Shown in pieces: positions 32,706 to 41,777 of a stretch of DNA of 64,000 bases. Under the pieces are notes generated by a model that saw only the letters and a list, made by a program, of their open reading frames with translations, was not told the origin of the DNA and did not search any database. A program made the translations under genes and the position numbers. The stretch is from positions 1 through 64,000 of the forward strand of contig NZ_CP044067.1 in assembly GCF_008693385.1 (NCBI RefSeq), in the 5' to 3' direction. Each line of letters opens with the position of its first letter. Positions within the stretch are counted from its first letter, which is position 1. The DNA comes from Cupriavidus pauculus. GTDB lineage: Bacteria; Pseudomonadota; Gammaproteobacteria; Burkholderiales; Burkholderiaceae.

Positions 32706-34001
32706 GTGGATACGGAACTACAGCAGACAGACGCCAAGCCTCTGTCGAGGGGTGGCAATTCGGATACCGGCAGGCAGCGGGCGCTTCGGCGCACCGCGAT
32801 CGCGGTGGGCATATTGGTTGCGCTGGCCGCGGTGGGCTGGGGCTTCCAGCAACGCGGCAAGACGGCGCCGGCCGCGCAGCAGGGCACGGCGCTGCCCGAG
32901 GTCACTGTGGCCACGCCGCTCGTGCGCGACCTCGAGGCCCGTCTCGGCGCCCTTGGCCAGTTCTCGGCCGTGCAGCGCGTGGAATTGCGCGCGCAGGTGG
33001 GCGGCCCGCTGGTGGGCATTCATTTCAAGGATGGCGACGTGGTCCAGAAGGGCGCGCTGCTGTTCACGATCGAATCGCGCCCCTATGACATCCGCCTCGC
33101 GCAGGCCCGGGCGCAACTGGAAACGGCCAAGGCGCGCCTCGTGCTGGCCGAGAGCGAGTTCCAGCGCGCGCAGGCGCTCGAACGCACGAGCGCCGGGTCG
33201 GTGCAGAACCTGGAGCAGCGCACCGCGGACCGGCAGGTCGCGCAGGCCGCCGTGGCGGAAGCGCGCTCGGCCGTCGACGACGCGCAGTTCGACGTCGATC
33301 GCTGCCGCATCGTCGCGCCGTTCACGGGCCGCATCGGCACGCATCTGGTCTCCATCGGCAACCTGATCTCGGGCAGCCGCGCGGCAACCAGCGCCACGAC
33401 GTTGCTGGCCACGCTGGTGTCGCTGGACCCGATCTACTTCGACTTCGATATCAGCGAGGCGGACTACCAGCTGTTGTCTACATACCGCAGCAAGGCCGCC
33501 GACAAGAAGGTTGCGCTGACCAATACCGTGGAAATCGCGCTAGGCACGGAACGTACCTACAGCCGAAAGGGCGTCCTCGACTTCATCAACAACGTGCTCG
33601 ACCGTTCGAGCGGCACGATCCGCGCCCGCGCCACGGTCGCGAACCCCGACTATCGCCTGACGCCGGGCGAGTTCGCGCGGGTGCGCCTCGCGCTCGACCA
33701 GCCCACCGCGACGATGCTCGTGCCCGACCGCGCGGTGCTGCCCGACCAGTCGCAGTTCATCGTGCTGACGGTAACGCCCGATGGCACGGTGGCCCCGAAG
33801 ATCGTGCAGGTCGGGGACGTGCGCGACGGCCTTCGCGTGATCCGTGGCGGCCTGGCCGCGAACGATCGCGTGATCATCGGCGGCATTCCTTACGCGGCAC
33901 CGGGCGCGAAGGTCGCGGTCAAGACGGGCGAGATTCGCCTGGATTCACCCACGCCGGCGAACGCGGACGCGAACGCACCCGCGACCGGCAGCAAGAGGTA
34001 A
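32706..34001 (+). CDS. RND efflux periplasmic adaptor (membrane-fusion protein), BpeE/CeoA-like
   Basis: This 431-residue adaptor is anchored by one N-terminal membrane segment (AIAVGILVALAAVGWGF). The lipoyl halves are LRAQVGGPLVGIHFKDGDVVQKGALLFTIESRPYD and later DRCRIVAPFTGRIG. They flank a helical hairpin (about 120-175), followed by beta-barrel and membrane-proximal domains (DYRLTPGEFARVRL). It connects the RND pump encoded next with the outer-membrane channel. The C-terminus is a low-complexity Ala/Asn/Pro tail. Confidence 0.93.
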   Translation: MDTELQQTDAKPLSRGGNSDTGRQRALRRTAIAVGILVALAAVGWGFQQRGKTAPAAQQGTALPEVTVATPLVRDLEARLGALGQFSAVQRVELRAQVGGPLVGIHFKDGDVVQKGALLFTIESRPYDIRLAQARAQLETAKARLVLAESEFQRAQALERTSAGSVQNLEQRTADRQVAQAAVAEARSAVDDAQFDVDRCRIVAPFTGRIGTHLVSIGNLISGSRAATSATTLLATLVSLDPIYFDFDISEADYQLLSTYRSKAADKKVALTNTVEIALGTERTYSRKGVLDFINNVLDRSSGTIRARATVANPDYRLTPGEFARVRLALDQPTATMLVPDRAVLPDQSQFIVLTVTPDGTVAPKIVQVGDVRDGLRVIRGGLAANDRVIIGGIPYAAPGAKVAVKTGEIRLDSPTPANADANAPATGSKR

Positions 34002-34011
34002 GTGACCGATC

Positions 34012-37000
34012 ATGCGAATCGCACATTTCTTTATCGATCGGCCGCGCTTTGCCACGGTGGTCAGCTGCTTCCTCACGCTGATCGGCCTCGGCGCGATGTT
34101 CGCGCTGCCCGTGGCGCAGTATCCGGAGATCGTTCCGCCGACGGTGCAGGTCACGACCTCGTATCCGGGGGCGTCGGCGGAGACGATCGCCCGCACCGTG
34201 GCCACGCCGCTGGAGCAGCAGATCAACGGCGTCGAGGACATGCTGTATCTGAGCAGCCAGTCCACCGGCGACGGCCGCCTCACGATCACCGTCACGTTCC
34301 GCATCGGCACGGACCTCAACGTCGCGCAGAACCTGACGCAGAACCGCGTGCAGAACGCGCTGCAGCGCCTGCCGGAAGACGTGCAGCGGCTCGGCGTGCA
34401 GGTGCGCAAGTCCACGCCAAGTATCCTGCTGGCCGTGCACGTGTTCTCGGGCGACCATTCGCGCGACACGCTCTATCTCTCGAACTACGCCACGCTGCAT
34501 ATCCGCGACGTGCTGGCGCGGATCGAGGGCGTGGGCGACGTGCAGTTCCAGGGCGGCCGTGAGTACGCGATGCGCATCTGGATCGATCCGGACAAGGCCG
34601 CCGCGAACAACCTCAACGCGAGCGAGATCCTGTCCACGCTGCGCGCGCAGAACCTGCAGGTCTCGGCGGGCGTGCTGAACCAGCCGCCGACGCCTTCCGC
34701 CGAGGCGTACCAGATCAACGTGGAGGCGCGCGGCCGGCTGGCCACGCCGAAGGAGTTCGAGGACATCGTGCTCAAGGCCGATGCGCAGGGCCGCATCACG
34801 CGTGTCCGCGATATCGGCCGCGTGGAAGTCGGCGCGGCGGACTATGGCTCCACGTCGTTCATGGATCGCGACGATGCCACGGCCATGCTCATCTACGCGC
34901 AGCCGGGCGCCAACTCGCTCGATGTCGAGCACAAGGTGCTTGCGGCGATGAAGGAGCTGGAGAAGGACTTCCCGAAGGGCGTCGAGTACAAGATCATCTA
35001 CGACCCGACGATTTTTATCGGCAAGTCGGTCGATGAAGTGGTCGTGACGATCTTCGAGGCCATCGTGCTCGTGGTCGCCGTGGTGTTCCTGTTCCTGCAG
35101 AACTGGCGCGCGACGATCATTCCCGTCGTGGCGATTCCCATCTCGCTGCTCGGCTCGTTCATCGTGCTCTATGCGTCGGGCATCTCGCTGAATAATCTTT
35201 CGCTGTTCGGGCTCGTCCTGGCGGTGGGGATCGTGGTGGACGATGCCATCGTCGTGGTGGAGAACGTCGAGCGGAATATCCAGTCGGGGATGTCACCGTT
35301 CGACGCCGCGCACCGCACGATGGACGAGGTAGGCGGCGCGCTGATCGCCATCGCGCTGACACTGTGCGCGGTGTTCGTGCCCGCCGCGTTCCTCAGCGGT
35401 ATCACGGGTCTGTTCTTCCGGCAGTTCGCGGTGACCATCGCGGCAGCGACGGTCATCTCGTGCGTGGTCTCGCTGACGTTGAGCCCGGCGCTGTGCGCGG
35501 TGCTGTTCAAGCACCACACCCCGCACGATGCCGCCCACAAGAGCCGCGCGCGCCGCTGGCTCGATGCTGGCTTCGGGCGCTTCAACAAGGCCTTCGACCG
35601 CATGTCGTTCGGCTACGGCAACGTCACGCGCCGCCTCGCGCGTGTGCTCGGTGTCGTGCTGGCCGTGTATGTGGGGCTGATCGTGCTGACGGGCGTGCAG
35701 TTCTCGCGCACGCCCACGGGCTTCATTCCCGAGCAGGACCAGGGTTACCTGATCACGATCGTGCAACTGCCGCCGGGCGCCTCGCTGGAGCGCACGGAGA
35801 AGGTCGTGCGCCAGGTCATCGATATCGCGCTGTCCACGCCGGGCATCGAGCATGCGGCACCGTTCGTCGGCCTCGACGCCACCACGAGCACGGTCGCGTC
35901 GAACTCGGGGACGGTGTTCACGGGCCTGCCGTCGCTGTACAACCACCACATTCCCGGTGTCGATGCCAACACGGTGCTGGCCGACCTGCGCAAGCGGCTG
36001 TCCGTCATCAAGGACGCCTACGTGCTGACGATTCCGCCGCCGCCGGTGCAGGGCCTCGGCAGCGCGGGCGGCTTCAAGCTGATGCTGGAAGATCGCGCGG
36101 GGCTCGGTTCGCAGGCGCTCGTCGATGCGGCCAAATCGCTGGTCGCCGCGGCGAACAAGGATCCGGCGTTCGCGGGTGCGTTCACGCTGTTCAATGCGGG
36201 CTCGCCATCGTTCTTCGCGGACGTGGATCGCGTCAAGGCCGAGAAGGTCGGCCTCAAGCCCACCGACGTGTTCTCGACGCTGCAGGTCTACCTGGGCTCG
36301 CAGTACGTGAACGACTTCAACTATCTGGGGCGCACCTATCAGGTGATTGCGCAGGCCGACGGGCGGTTCCGCCGCACCGCGGAGGACATCACGCGGCTCA
36401 AGGCGCGTAACGTGTTCGGCGACATGGTGCCCATCGGCACGGTGGCCTCGGTGGAGACGACGACCATTCCGTACCGTGTGCCGCGCTACAACCTGTATCC
36501 GGCGGCCGAAGTGCAGGGCGCCGCCGCGCCGGGCGTGGCCTCGGGCACCGCGCTGCTGCGCATGGAGCAACTGGCGCGCGAGGTACTGCCGCGTGGCATC
36601 GGCTTCGAATGGACCGAACTCGCGTTCCAGCAGCAGCAACACGGCACGCCCACGGCGCTCGTGTTCGCGGCGGCCGCGCTGTTCTGTTTCCTCGTGCTCG
36701 TGGCGCAGTACGAAAGCTGGCGGCTGCCGATGGCGATCATCCTGATCGTGCCGATGTGCATTCTGGCATCGGTAACGGGGCTGCATCTGCGCGGCATGCC
36801 GATCGACATCCTTGCGCAAATCGGCTTCGTGGTGCTGATCGGGCTAGCGGCGAAGAACGCGATCCTGATCGTCGAGTTCGCCCGTCAGCGGGAGGACGAA
36901 GGCGAGAGCTCGCCGATCGAAGCGGCCCTGCATGCGGCGCGTACCCGCCTGCGGCCGATCCTGATGACGTCGCTCGCGTTCATTCTCGGCGTGGCACCGC

Positions 37001-37152
37001 TGACGATCGCATCGGGCGCGGGCGCCGAAATGCGGCAGTCGCTCGGTACCGCGGTGTTCTTCGGCATGCTCGGCGTGACCTGCTTCGGTCTGTTGTTCAC
37101 GCCGGCGTTCTATATCTTTATTCGCAAGTTCGGTCGTCGGAGGCACGCGTGA
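34012..37152 (+). CDS. RND (HAE1) efflux pump, BpeF/CeoB-like
   Basis: This 1046-residue proton-driven inner-membrane pump has twelve membrane spans and two large periplasmic loops. It opens MRIAHFFIDRPRFATVVSCF. The proton-relay Asp pair is in GIVVDDAIVVVENVER. HAE1 landmarks include LPEDVQRLGVQV, TGFIPEQDQGYL, and in the second half AKNAILIVEFARQ with RLRPILMTSLAFILGV. The gene organisation matches pumps exporting chloramphenicol, trimethoprim or aromatic acids; the substrate is inferred only by that resemblance. Confidence 0.95.
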   Translation: MRIAHFFIDRPRFATVVSCFLTLIGLGAMFALPVAQYPEIVPPTVQVTTSYPGASAETIARTVATPLEQQINGVEDMLYLSSQSTGDGRLTITVTFRIGTDLNVAQNLTQNRVQNALQRLPEDVQRLGVQVRKSTPSILLAVHVFSGDHSRDTLYLSNYATLHIRDVLARIEGVGDVQFQGGREYAMRIWIDPDKAAANNLNASEILSTLRAQNLQVSAGVLNQPPTPSAEAYQINVEARGRLATPKEFEDIVLKADAQGRITRVRDIGRVEVGAADYGSTSFMDRDDATAMLIYAQPGANSLDVEHKVLAAMKELEKDFPKGVEYKIIYDPTIFIGKSVDEVVVTIFEAIVLVVAVVFLFLQNWRATIIPVVAIPISLLGSFIVLYASGISLNNLSLFGLVLAVGIVVDDAIVVVENVERNIQSGMSPFDAAHRTMDEVGGALIAIALTLCAVFVPAAFLSGITGLFFRQFAVTIAAATVISCVVSLTLSPALCAVLFKHHTPHDAAHKSRARRWLDAGFGRFNKAFDRMSFGYGNVTRRLARVLGVVLAVYVGLIVLTGVQFSRTPTGFIPEQDQGYLITIVQLPPGASLERTEKVVRQVIDIALSTPGIEHAAPFVGLDATTSTVASNSGTVFTGLPSLYNHHIPGVDANTVLADLRKRLSVIKDAYVLTIPPPPVQGLGSAGGFKLMLEDRAGLGSQALVDAAKSLVAAANKDPAFAGAFTLFNAGSPSFFADVDRVKAEKVGLKPTDVFSTLQVYLGSQYVNDFNYLGRTYQVIAQADGRFRRTAEDITRLKARNVFGDMVPIGTVASVETTTIPYRVPRYNLYPAAEVQGAAAPGVASGTALLRMEQLAREVLPRGIGFEWTELAFQQQQHGTPTALVFAAAALFCFLVLVAQYESWRLPMAIILIVPMCILASVTGLHLRGMPIDILAQIGFVVLIGLAAKNAILIVEFARQREDEGESSPIEAALHAARTRLRPILMTSLAFILGVAPLTIASGAGAEMRQSLGTAVFFGMLGVTCFGLLFTPAFYIFIRKFGRRRHA

Positions 37153-38639
37153 AGCCCGATTACAAACTCACCCCGCGCGCGGTGGTCCTCGCCGGTCTGA
37201 TGCTGGCGGGCTGCGCGGTCGGACCCGACTACGTGAAGCCGCGGGCGGACCTCGCGCCGTTCCATAGCACTGCGGCGGCAACCGCAACCGCAGCCGCAGC
37301 ACCGGTCAACCTCGACACATGGTGGACCGGCTTCGACGACCCGATGCTGGTCACCGTGATCGAGCGCGCGCTGGCGCAGAACCTCGACCTCGCGGCAGCG
37401 CTCGCACGGGTCGAGCAGGCCCGCGCGGTGGCGCAGGCCGCCGGCGCGGAACTGCTGCCGACGTTCGACCTGTCCGCATCGGCCGCCGCGCAGCGCCAGA
37501 GCCTGCAAAGCCCGTTCGGCACGCTCGCGCAGACGTTCCCCGGCTTCGACCGCAACCAGCGCCATTACACGGCGGGCGCGGTCGCCAGCTGGGAGATCGA
37601 TCTGGCCGGCGGCTTGCGGCGCGGCGCCGCCGCCGCGCGCGCGGAGGCGGAGGCCGCTTCTGCCGACCACGTCGGCACACGCGTGACCGTTGCCGCCGAT
37701 GCCGCCGATGCCTATCTGCAGGTGCGCGGCTATCAGTCGCGGCTGGCGGTGGCGCTGGACCAGATCCGCACCGACGAGCGGCTGCTCGACCTCGTGCGCG
37801 AGCGGCGGCGATATGGCGCGGCGGACGACAGGCAGGTCGCGCAGGCGGATGCGCTGCTGCGGCAGGCCCGCGCGACCGTGCCGCTGCTGCGCATCGGGCT
37901 GGAGGCGCAGCTCAACCGCCTCGACGTCCTGATGGGCGTGCAGCCCGGCACGTATGCCGCCGAACTGGCCCCGCCCGCGCAGGACGCGGTCCGCATTCCG
38001 TCGCCACCGGGCATTGCCGGCGCAACGGAGCCGCTCGAGATGCTGCGCAGGCGTCCCGACGTGCTGGCGGCGGAGCGTCGCCTTGCGGCGTCCAACGAAC
38101 GCATCGGGGCGGCCCTGGCCGATTACTACCCGAAGCTCTCGTTGTCGGGCGCGCTGGGCTTCGACAGCATCACGACCAACGGGCTGTTCTCGGCACGGTC
38201 CTTCCAGCCGGTGGGCACGGCGGGCCTGCGCTGGCGGCTGTTCGACTTCGGCAAGATCGATGCCGAGGTCAAGCAGGCGCGCGGCGGCTACGCGGAAGCC
38301 CTGGCCGGTTACCGGCAATCCGTATTGCGCGCCGCGGAGGATGTGGAGAACGCGATGACGTCGATGGCGCAGACGGCGGAGCGGCGACAGGAGCTGCAGG
38401 CCGAAGTGGCCGCTTTGCAACGGGCGCGCGAGTTGTCGGAGCAGGCCTATCGCCTGGGCGCCATCACGCTGACCGACGTCCTCGATGCGGACCGGCAACT
38501 GCTGGTGGCGCGGGACGGCGAGGACGAAGCGCGCACCAATACGAGTCGCGCCGCGGTCACGCTGTTCCGGTCGCTGGGTGGCGGCTGGACGGTGCCACCG
38601 GCGAACCCGGCACCCCCGGCCGCCATCGCACGCGATTGA
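37149..38639 (+). CDS. RND outer-membrane channel lipoprotein, OprC/OpcM-like
   Basis: This 496-residue TolC/OprM-family channel starts at GTG, which overlaps the pump stop (GTGA). The lipobox is LMLAGC, with acylated Cys at about 21, followed by AVGPDYVKP. Duplicated OEP domains show WWTGFDDPMLVTVIERALAQNLDLAAALARV and RRRPDVLAAERRLAASNERIGAALADYYPKLSLSG, and RLGAITLTDVLDADRQLL near the end. It completes the tripartite pump. Confidence 0.93.
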   Translation: MKPDYKLTPRAVVLAGLMLAGCAVGPDYVKPRADLAPFHSTAAATATAAAAPVNLDTWWTGFDDPMLVTVIERALAQNLDLAAALARVEQARAVAQAAGAELLPTFDLSASAAAQRQSLQSPFGTLAQTFPGFDRNQRHYTAGAVASWEIDLAGGLRRGAAAARAEAEAASADHVGTRVTVAADAADAYLQVRGYQSRLAVALDQIRTDERLLDLVRERRRYGAADDRQVAQADALLRQARATVPLLRIGLEAQLNRLDVLMGVQPGTYAAELAPPAQDAVRIPSPPGIAGATEPLEMLRRRPDVLAAERRLAASNERIGAALADYYPKLSLSGALGFDSITTNGLFSARSFQPVGTAGLRWRLFDFGKIDAEVKQARGGYAEALAGYRQSVLRAAEDVENAMTSMAQTAERRQELQAEVAALQRARELSEQAYRLGAITLTDVLDADRQLLVARDGEDEARTNTSRAAVTLFRSLGGGWTVPPANPAPPAAIARD

Positions 38640-38728
38640 CGGGAAGGTGGTACAGTCGCGCATGTGGAAAATGATCGTCATCTAAATAACGATACAGGAT
38701 GGCGAAGCAATCGCGAGGGTGAGGGAAG

Positions 38729-39742
38729 ATGGATCGGCTGCAGGCGATGGAAGTATTCGCGCGCGTGGTGGAAGCGAACAGCTTCTCCCGCGCCTCCGAT
38801 TCCCTCGACCTCTCGCGCACGTCGGTCACCACGATCGTCAAAAGCCTGGAAGCGCATCTGCGCACCCCGCTGCTTCAGCGGACCACGCGCAAGCTCAAGC
38901 TTACGCCCGAGGGCGCCGAGTACTACGAGCATTGCGTGCGCATCCTCGCCGAGATCTCCGAGACCGAGGCGGCCATGGCGGGCGCGGGAAGGGGGCCGCG
39001 CGGCAAGCTGCGCGTCGACATGCCCGCCACCATCGGCAAATGGCTGGTCACACCGCAGCTGCACCGCTTTCACGAGCTATACCCCGATGTCGAATTGATC
39101 GTCGGGTATGGCGACAAGCTCGTCGATCTGATTCAGGATGGCGTGGACTGCGCGATCCGCGTGGGCGAACTCCAGGACTCCACGCTGATCGCGCGCCGGC
39201 TTGCGGACATGCCGACGATTACGGTCGCCAGTCCGCACTATCTTCATCGTCGTGGCATGCCCCGCACGCTCGAGGATCTGGACCGGCATATGGCCATCCA
39301 CTACATCTCGAGCAAGACCAACCGCGCGATACCGCTGAGCTTCACCGTCGAGGGCCGCATCGTCGAAGTCCCGGTACCCGGCAAGCTCGGCTTCAACGAT
39401 GCCGATGCGTACGTCGAGTGCGGACTGACCGGTACCGGCATCCTCCAGCCCCCGCGCTTCATGGTGGGCGAGCATCTGCGGTCGGGCGCGCTCGTCGAAA
39501 TCCTGCCCCAATGGCGGCCGCGCACGCTGCCGATCTCCGCGATCTATCCGCAAAGCCGGCACCTCGCGCCCAAGGTGAGGGTGTTCGTCGAGTGGGTGCT
39601 GTCGTTGTTCGAAGCCTCGCCGCTATTTGCCGCGGAGGCCGCGCGCCCTCGCAGCGCGGGCACTGCGGGCACCGGGGGCGCTGCGGGCGCTGCGGGCGCT
39701 TACGGCCTGGCGGCCGGCGCGCTGGCGCCGCTGCCGGATTGA
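38729..39742 (+). CDS. LysR-family regulator with an Ala/Gly-rich C-terminal tail
   Basis: This 337-residue LysR regulator has the winged helix MDRLQAMEVFARVVEANSFSRASDSLDLSRTSVTTIVKSLE and a substrate-binding-like effector domain (about 90-295). It lies 89 bases downstream of the efflux operon in the same direction. It may regulate that operon, although BpeT/CeoR regulators usually sit divergent and upstream. An inverted repeat ATCGT-N10-ACGAT (38674-38693) precedes it. The last 30 residues are Ala/Gly/Thr repeats (GTAGTGGAAGAAGAYG) encoded by imperfect 9-bp repeats, and the 3' end overlaps the next, convergent gene by 43 bases. Confidence 0.88.
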   Translation: MDRLQAMEVFARVVEANSFSRASDSLDLSRTSVTTIVKSLEAHLRTPLLQRTTRKLKLTPEGAEYYEHCVRILAEISETEAAMAGAGRGPRGKLRVDMPATIGKWLVTPQLHRFHELYPDVELIVGYGDKLVDLIQDGVDCAIRVGELQDSTLIARRLADMPTITVASPHYLHRRGMPRTLEDLDRHMAIHYISSKTNRAIPLSFTVEGRIVEVPVPGKLGFNDADAYVECGLTGTGILQPPRFMVGEHLRSGALVEILPQWRPRTLPISAIYPQSRHLAPKVRVFVEWVLSLFEASPLFAAEAARPRSAGTAGTGGAAGAAGAYGLAAGALAPLPD

Positions 39743-40014
39743 GACTGCTTCGATTTGCTCCCGCCTTGCTTCGTTCGGCCGTGCTTGGGGGTCGCCCCGG
39801 AAGTGGCGCCCGCATTCGTGCCCGGATGATTGCTGTCGATCGGGTGCGCGCCGGCGCCGCCCGAGCCTTGCGAGATGCCCGGGCCCGTGCTGTCCGGGGT
39901 GGCCGCGCGCTGGTTGTCGCTCGCGGCCAGTGCCGTTGACGCGGCCAGCGGCGCGAAGAGCAGGGTGACCGCGATCAGCGATCCGGCGATGAGGGTGGGC
40001 ACGCGCGGTTTCAT
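39700..40014 (-). CDS. Small secreted low-complexity protein
   Basis: This 104-residue protein has a clear signal peptide (about 1-33: TLIAGSLIAVTLLFAPLAASTALA). The Ser/Gly/Thr/Asn-rich mature part contains HPIDSNHPGTNAG and a Lys/Ser/Gln-rich end. ATG 40014 has AGGAGAG upstream. It converges on and overlaps the LysR gene by 43 bases. No family recognised; probably a periplasmic disordered protein. Confidence 0.65.
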   Translation of the reverse strand: MKPRVPTLIAGSLIAVTLLFAPLAASTALAASDNQRAATPDSTGPGISQGSGGAGAHPIDSNHPGTNAGATSGATPKHGRTKQGGSKSKQSQSGSGASAPAARP

Positions 40015-40320
40015 GAGTTCTCTCCTGTCGGTTTGCTTTCCTGTTGTGCCTTCGCAAGCGGTATGCCCGGGCAGAGCCCGTCGCGAGGCCACGGGGCTTG
40101 TCGAAATTGCACGTGCACCGTGTAAGGGCAACCGTCATCGGCAACTATTACCAGCGCGCCTCGCGCGTCCGCCGCAGGGATGAGACAAGGGGGGAGACAT
40201 GGTTCGGATGTGTCGTGCAAGAACCATCCTTCTTTTCCGGGCGGGCGCACACCGGCGTCGCTAGCATGATAGCGACGCGTGCAGATTCTGCACGCGCAGA
40301 TGTTGCCCGGAGGATCATTC
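40015..40320. other. Divergent intergenic region with two palindromes
   Basis: No gene is seen. The region should hold promoters for the small secreted protein and the PagL-like gene. TGCACGTGCA (40108-40117) is a perfect 10-bp palindrome. GCGTGCAG-ATT-CTGCACGC (40277-40295) is a perfect 8-bp-arm inverted repeat in the probable PagL leader, 25 bases before the start codon; it lacks a T-run. Either may be a regulator site. Confidence 0.45.
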
Positions 40321-40884
40321 ATGACGCGCGCTGTCCCCACCGCGCTCGCGCTGCTGGTCGCGAGTCTTGCCGCAGCGGGACGCCCTTCCGTCGCGCATGC
40401 CGAGATTCCGGCGCCCGCGGTGCATGTCGCGTTCGGCCGCGATTACTCGCACGACATCAACAAGTACGAGATCGGGTTCCAGTTCGACTCGGGATTCAAC
40501 TGGGGCAATCCGCAGGGCTGGCAGACCACGCTCTATTGGGAGTTCGATCTCGCCCAATGGCAGGCGCGTTATGGCACGCCGCGACAGAACGTCGTGGAGG
40601 GCGGCTTCTCTCCGCTGTTCCGTTTGCAGAAGCGCGGTGGTTCGTGGGAGCCGTTTATCGAGGGCTCCGTGGGCATCCGGATCATGAGCCATTCGAGTAC
40701 ATCGCCGCAGCACAACTACAGCACCGCATTCCGCTTCACGGAGACGATCGGCTTCGGTGTGGCATTCGGCCCGCGCAACGCGGCCGAGCTCGGCATGCGA
40801 TTCCAGCATCTGTCCAACGCGACGATCAAGAAGCCGAACCCGGGCACGGACTTCATCACGGGTTTTTTCAATTACCGCTTCTAG
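40321..40884 (+). CDS. pagL: PagL-like lipid A 3-O-deacylase (acyloxyacyl hydrolase)
   Basis: This 187-residue outer-membrane barrel has a signal peptide (about 1-27, ending AHA), beta-barrel strands alternating in hydrophobicity and a C-terminal Phe (GFFNYRF). The PagL active-site motif FQHLSNA is present, giving His163 and Ser165. The residue twelve after the Ser, where PagL has its catalytic Glu, is Asp177. It should remove the 3-linked acyl chain of lipid A. CCGGAGG precedes ATG 40321. Confidence 0.85.
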   Translation: MTRAVPTALALLVASLAAAGRPSVAHAEIPAPAVHVAFGRDYSHDINKYEIGFQFDSGFNWGNPQGWQTTLYWEFDLAQWQARYGTPRQNVVEGGFSPLFRLQKRGGSWEPFIEGSVGIRIMSHSSTSPQHNYSTAFRFTETIGFGVAFGPRNAAELGMRFQHLSNATIKKPNPGTDFITGFFNYRF

Positions 40885-41014
40885 CACCTTCTCGTGCGTT
40901 CCCGTGCGGCCTTAAGAAATCCCAAATACTGCACTGCAAAAAACTGAGCGATGTAACAGGAACTCGCCTGTATCCTGCTTCTCGAATCGTTGATCTACGA
41001 TAGGGAACGCCAGC

Positions 41015-41635
41015 ATGGAAGTCGTGAAGCGCTTGATCCTTGAAAACCGGGCGTGGGCCAGCGAGATGTTGGCCCGCGATCCCGAAGGCTTTGCTCGCCT
41101 GTCCGCGGGACAGGCACCCGCCGTACTCTGGATAGGCTGCTCCGACAGCCGCGTCCCGGCGGAACTCATCACGAATGCGGCCCCTGGCGATTTCTTCGTT
41201 CACCGCAATATCGCCAACCTGGTGGTCGAGCACGATCCCAGTCTCATGAGCGTGCTCCAGTACGCGGTGGAAGTGCTCAAGGTGGACAACATCATCGTCT
41301 GCGGCCATCGCGGATGCGGTGGCGTGCGCGCGGCGCTCGCCCGCATCCCCGAGTTGCCGCATGTCGACGCGCGGCTCGATTCGCTGCGGCAGGTCTATCG
41401 CCACCACTGCCGCGAACTCGACGCATTGCCCGATGACGATGCGCGCGTGGAGCGCCTCGTCGAACTCAACGCCGTGGCGCAGATCGAGCGGCTCGCGGCG
41501 CTGCCGCTGATCCGCCAGGCCTGGGACAGCGGCCGGCCGCTGCAGCTCCACGCATGGGTCTACGACCTGCATACCGGGTTGCTCGATCAGCGGCATTCGA
41601 TCGCGCCGTCGCCGGTGTCCGCGCTGGCCGCCTAG
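41015..41635 (+). CDS. Beta-class carbonic anhydrase
   Basis: This 206-residue zinc enzyme interconverts CO2 and bicarbonate. Zinc ligands are Cys42, His98 and Cys101, with Asp44-Arg46 as the gate pair (WIGCSDSRVPAE, VCGHRGCGG). It is followed after about 140 bases by a SulP transporter, a common pairing for bicarbonate uptake. CA activity near the transporter would keep its substrate supplied. Confidence 0.93.
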   Translation: MEVVKRLILENRAWASEMLARDPEGFARLSAGQAPAVLWIGCSDSRVPAELITNAAPGDFFVHRNIANLVVEHDPSLMSVLQYAVEVLKVDNIIVCGHRGCGGVRAALARIPELPHVDARLDSLRQVYRHHCRELDALPDDDARVERLVELNAVAQIERLAALPLIRQAWDSGRPLQLHAWVYDLHTGLLDQRHSIAPSPVSALAA

Positions 41636-41682
41636 CACCCGCCGGAAAGCACCCGCCGGAAAGCACCCGCCGGAAAGCACCC
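41636..41682 (+). repeat. 14-bp tandem repeat, 3.4 copies
   Basis: CACCCGCCGGAAAG occurs three times without mismatch (41636, 41650, 41664), followed by CACCC. It begins directly after the carbonic anhydrase stop codon and lies in the gap before the SulP gene. Confidence 0.95.
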
Positions 41683-41777
41683 ATTCTCGCTGCGTTCTTC
41701 CCTGCCGCGCGTGTCGTAAGGCCCGCGCGAGGGGAGGCGCTCGTCCGCGATTTCCCATTCGCCTTCTTTTTCATTCC

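Noticed and set aside
40277..40295. Rho-independent terminator before the PagL-like gene
   Set aside because: The stem is perfect, but no T-run follows on either strand.
41636..41682. Short CRISPR array
   Set aside because: The units are 14 bp and contiguous with no spacers, and no cas genes occur. It is a plain tandem repeat.
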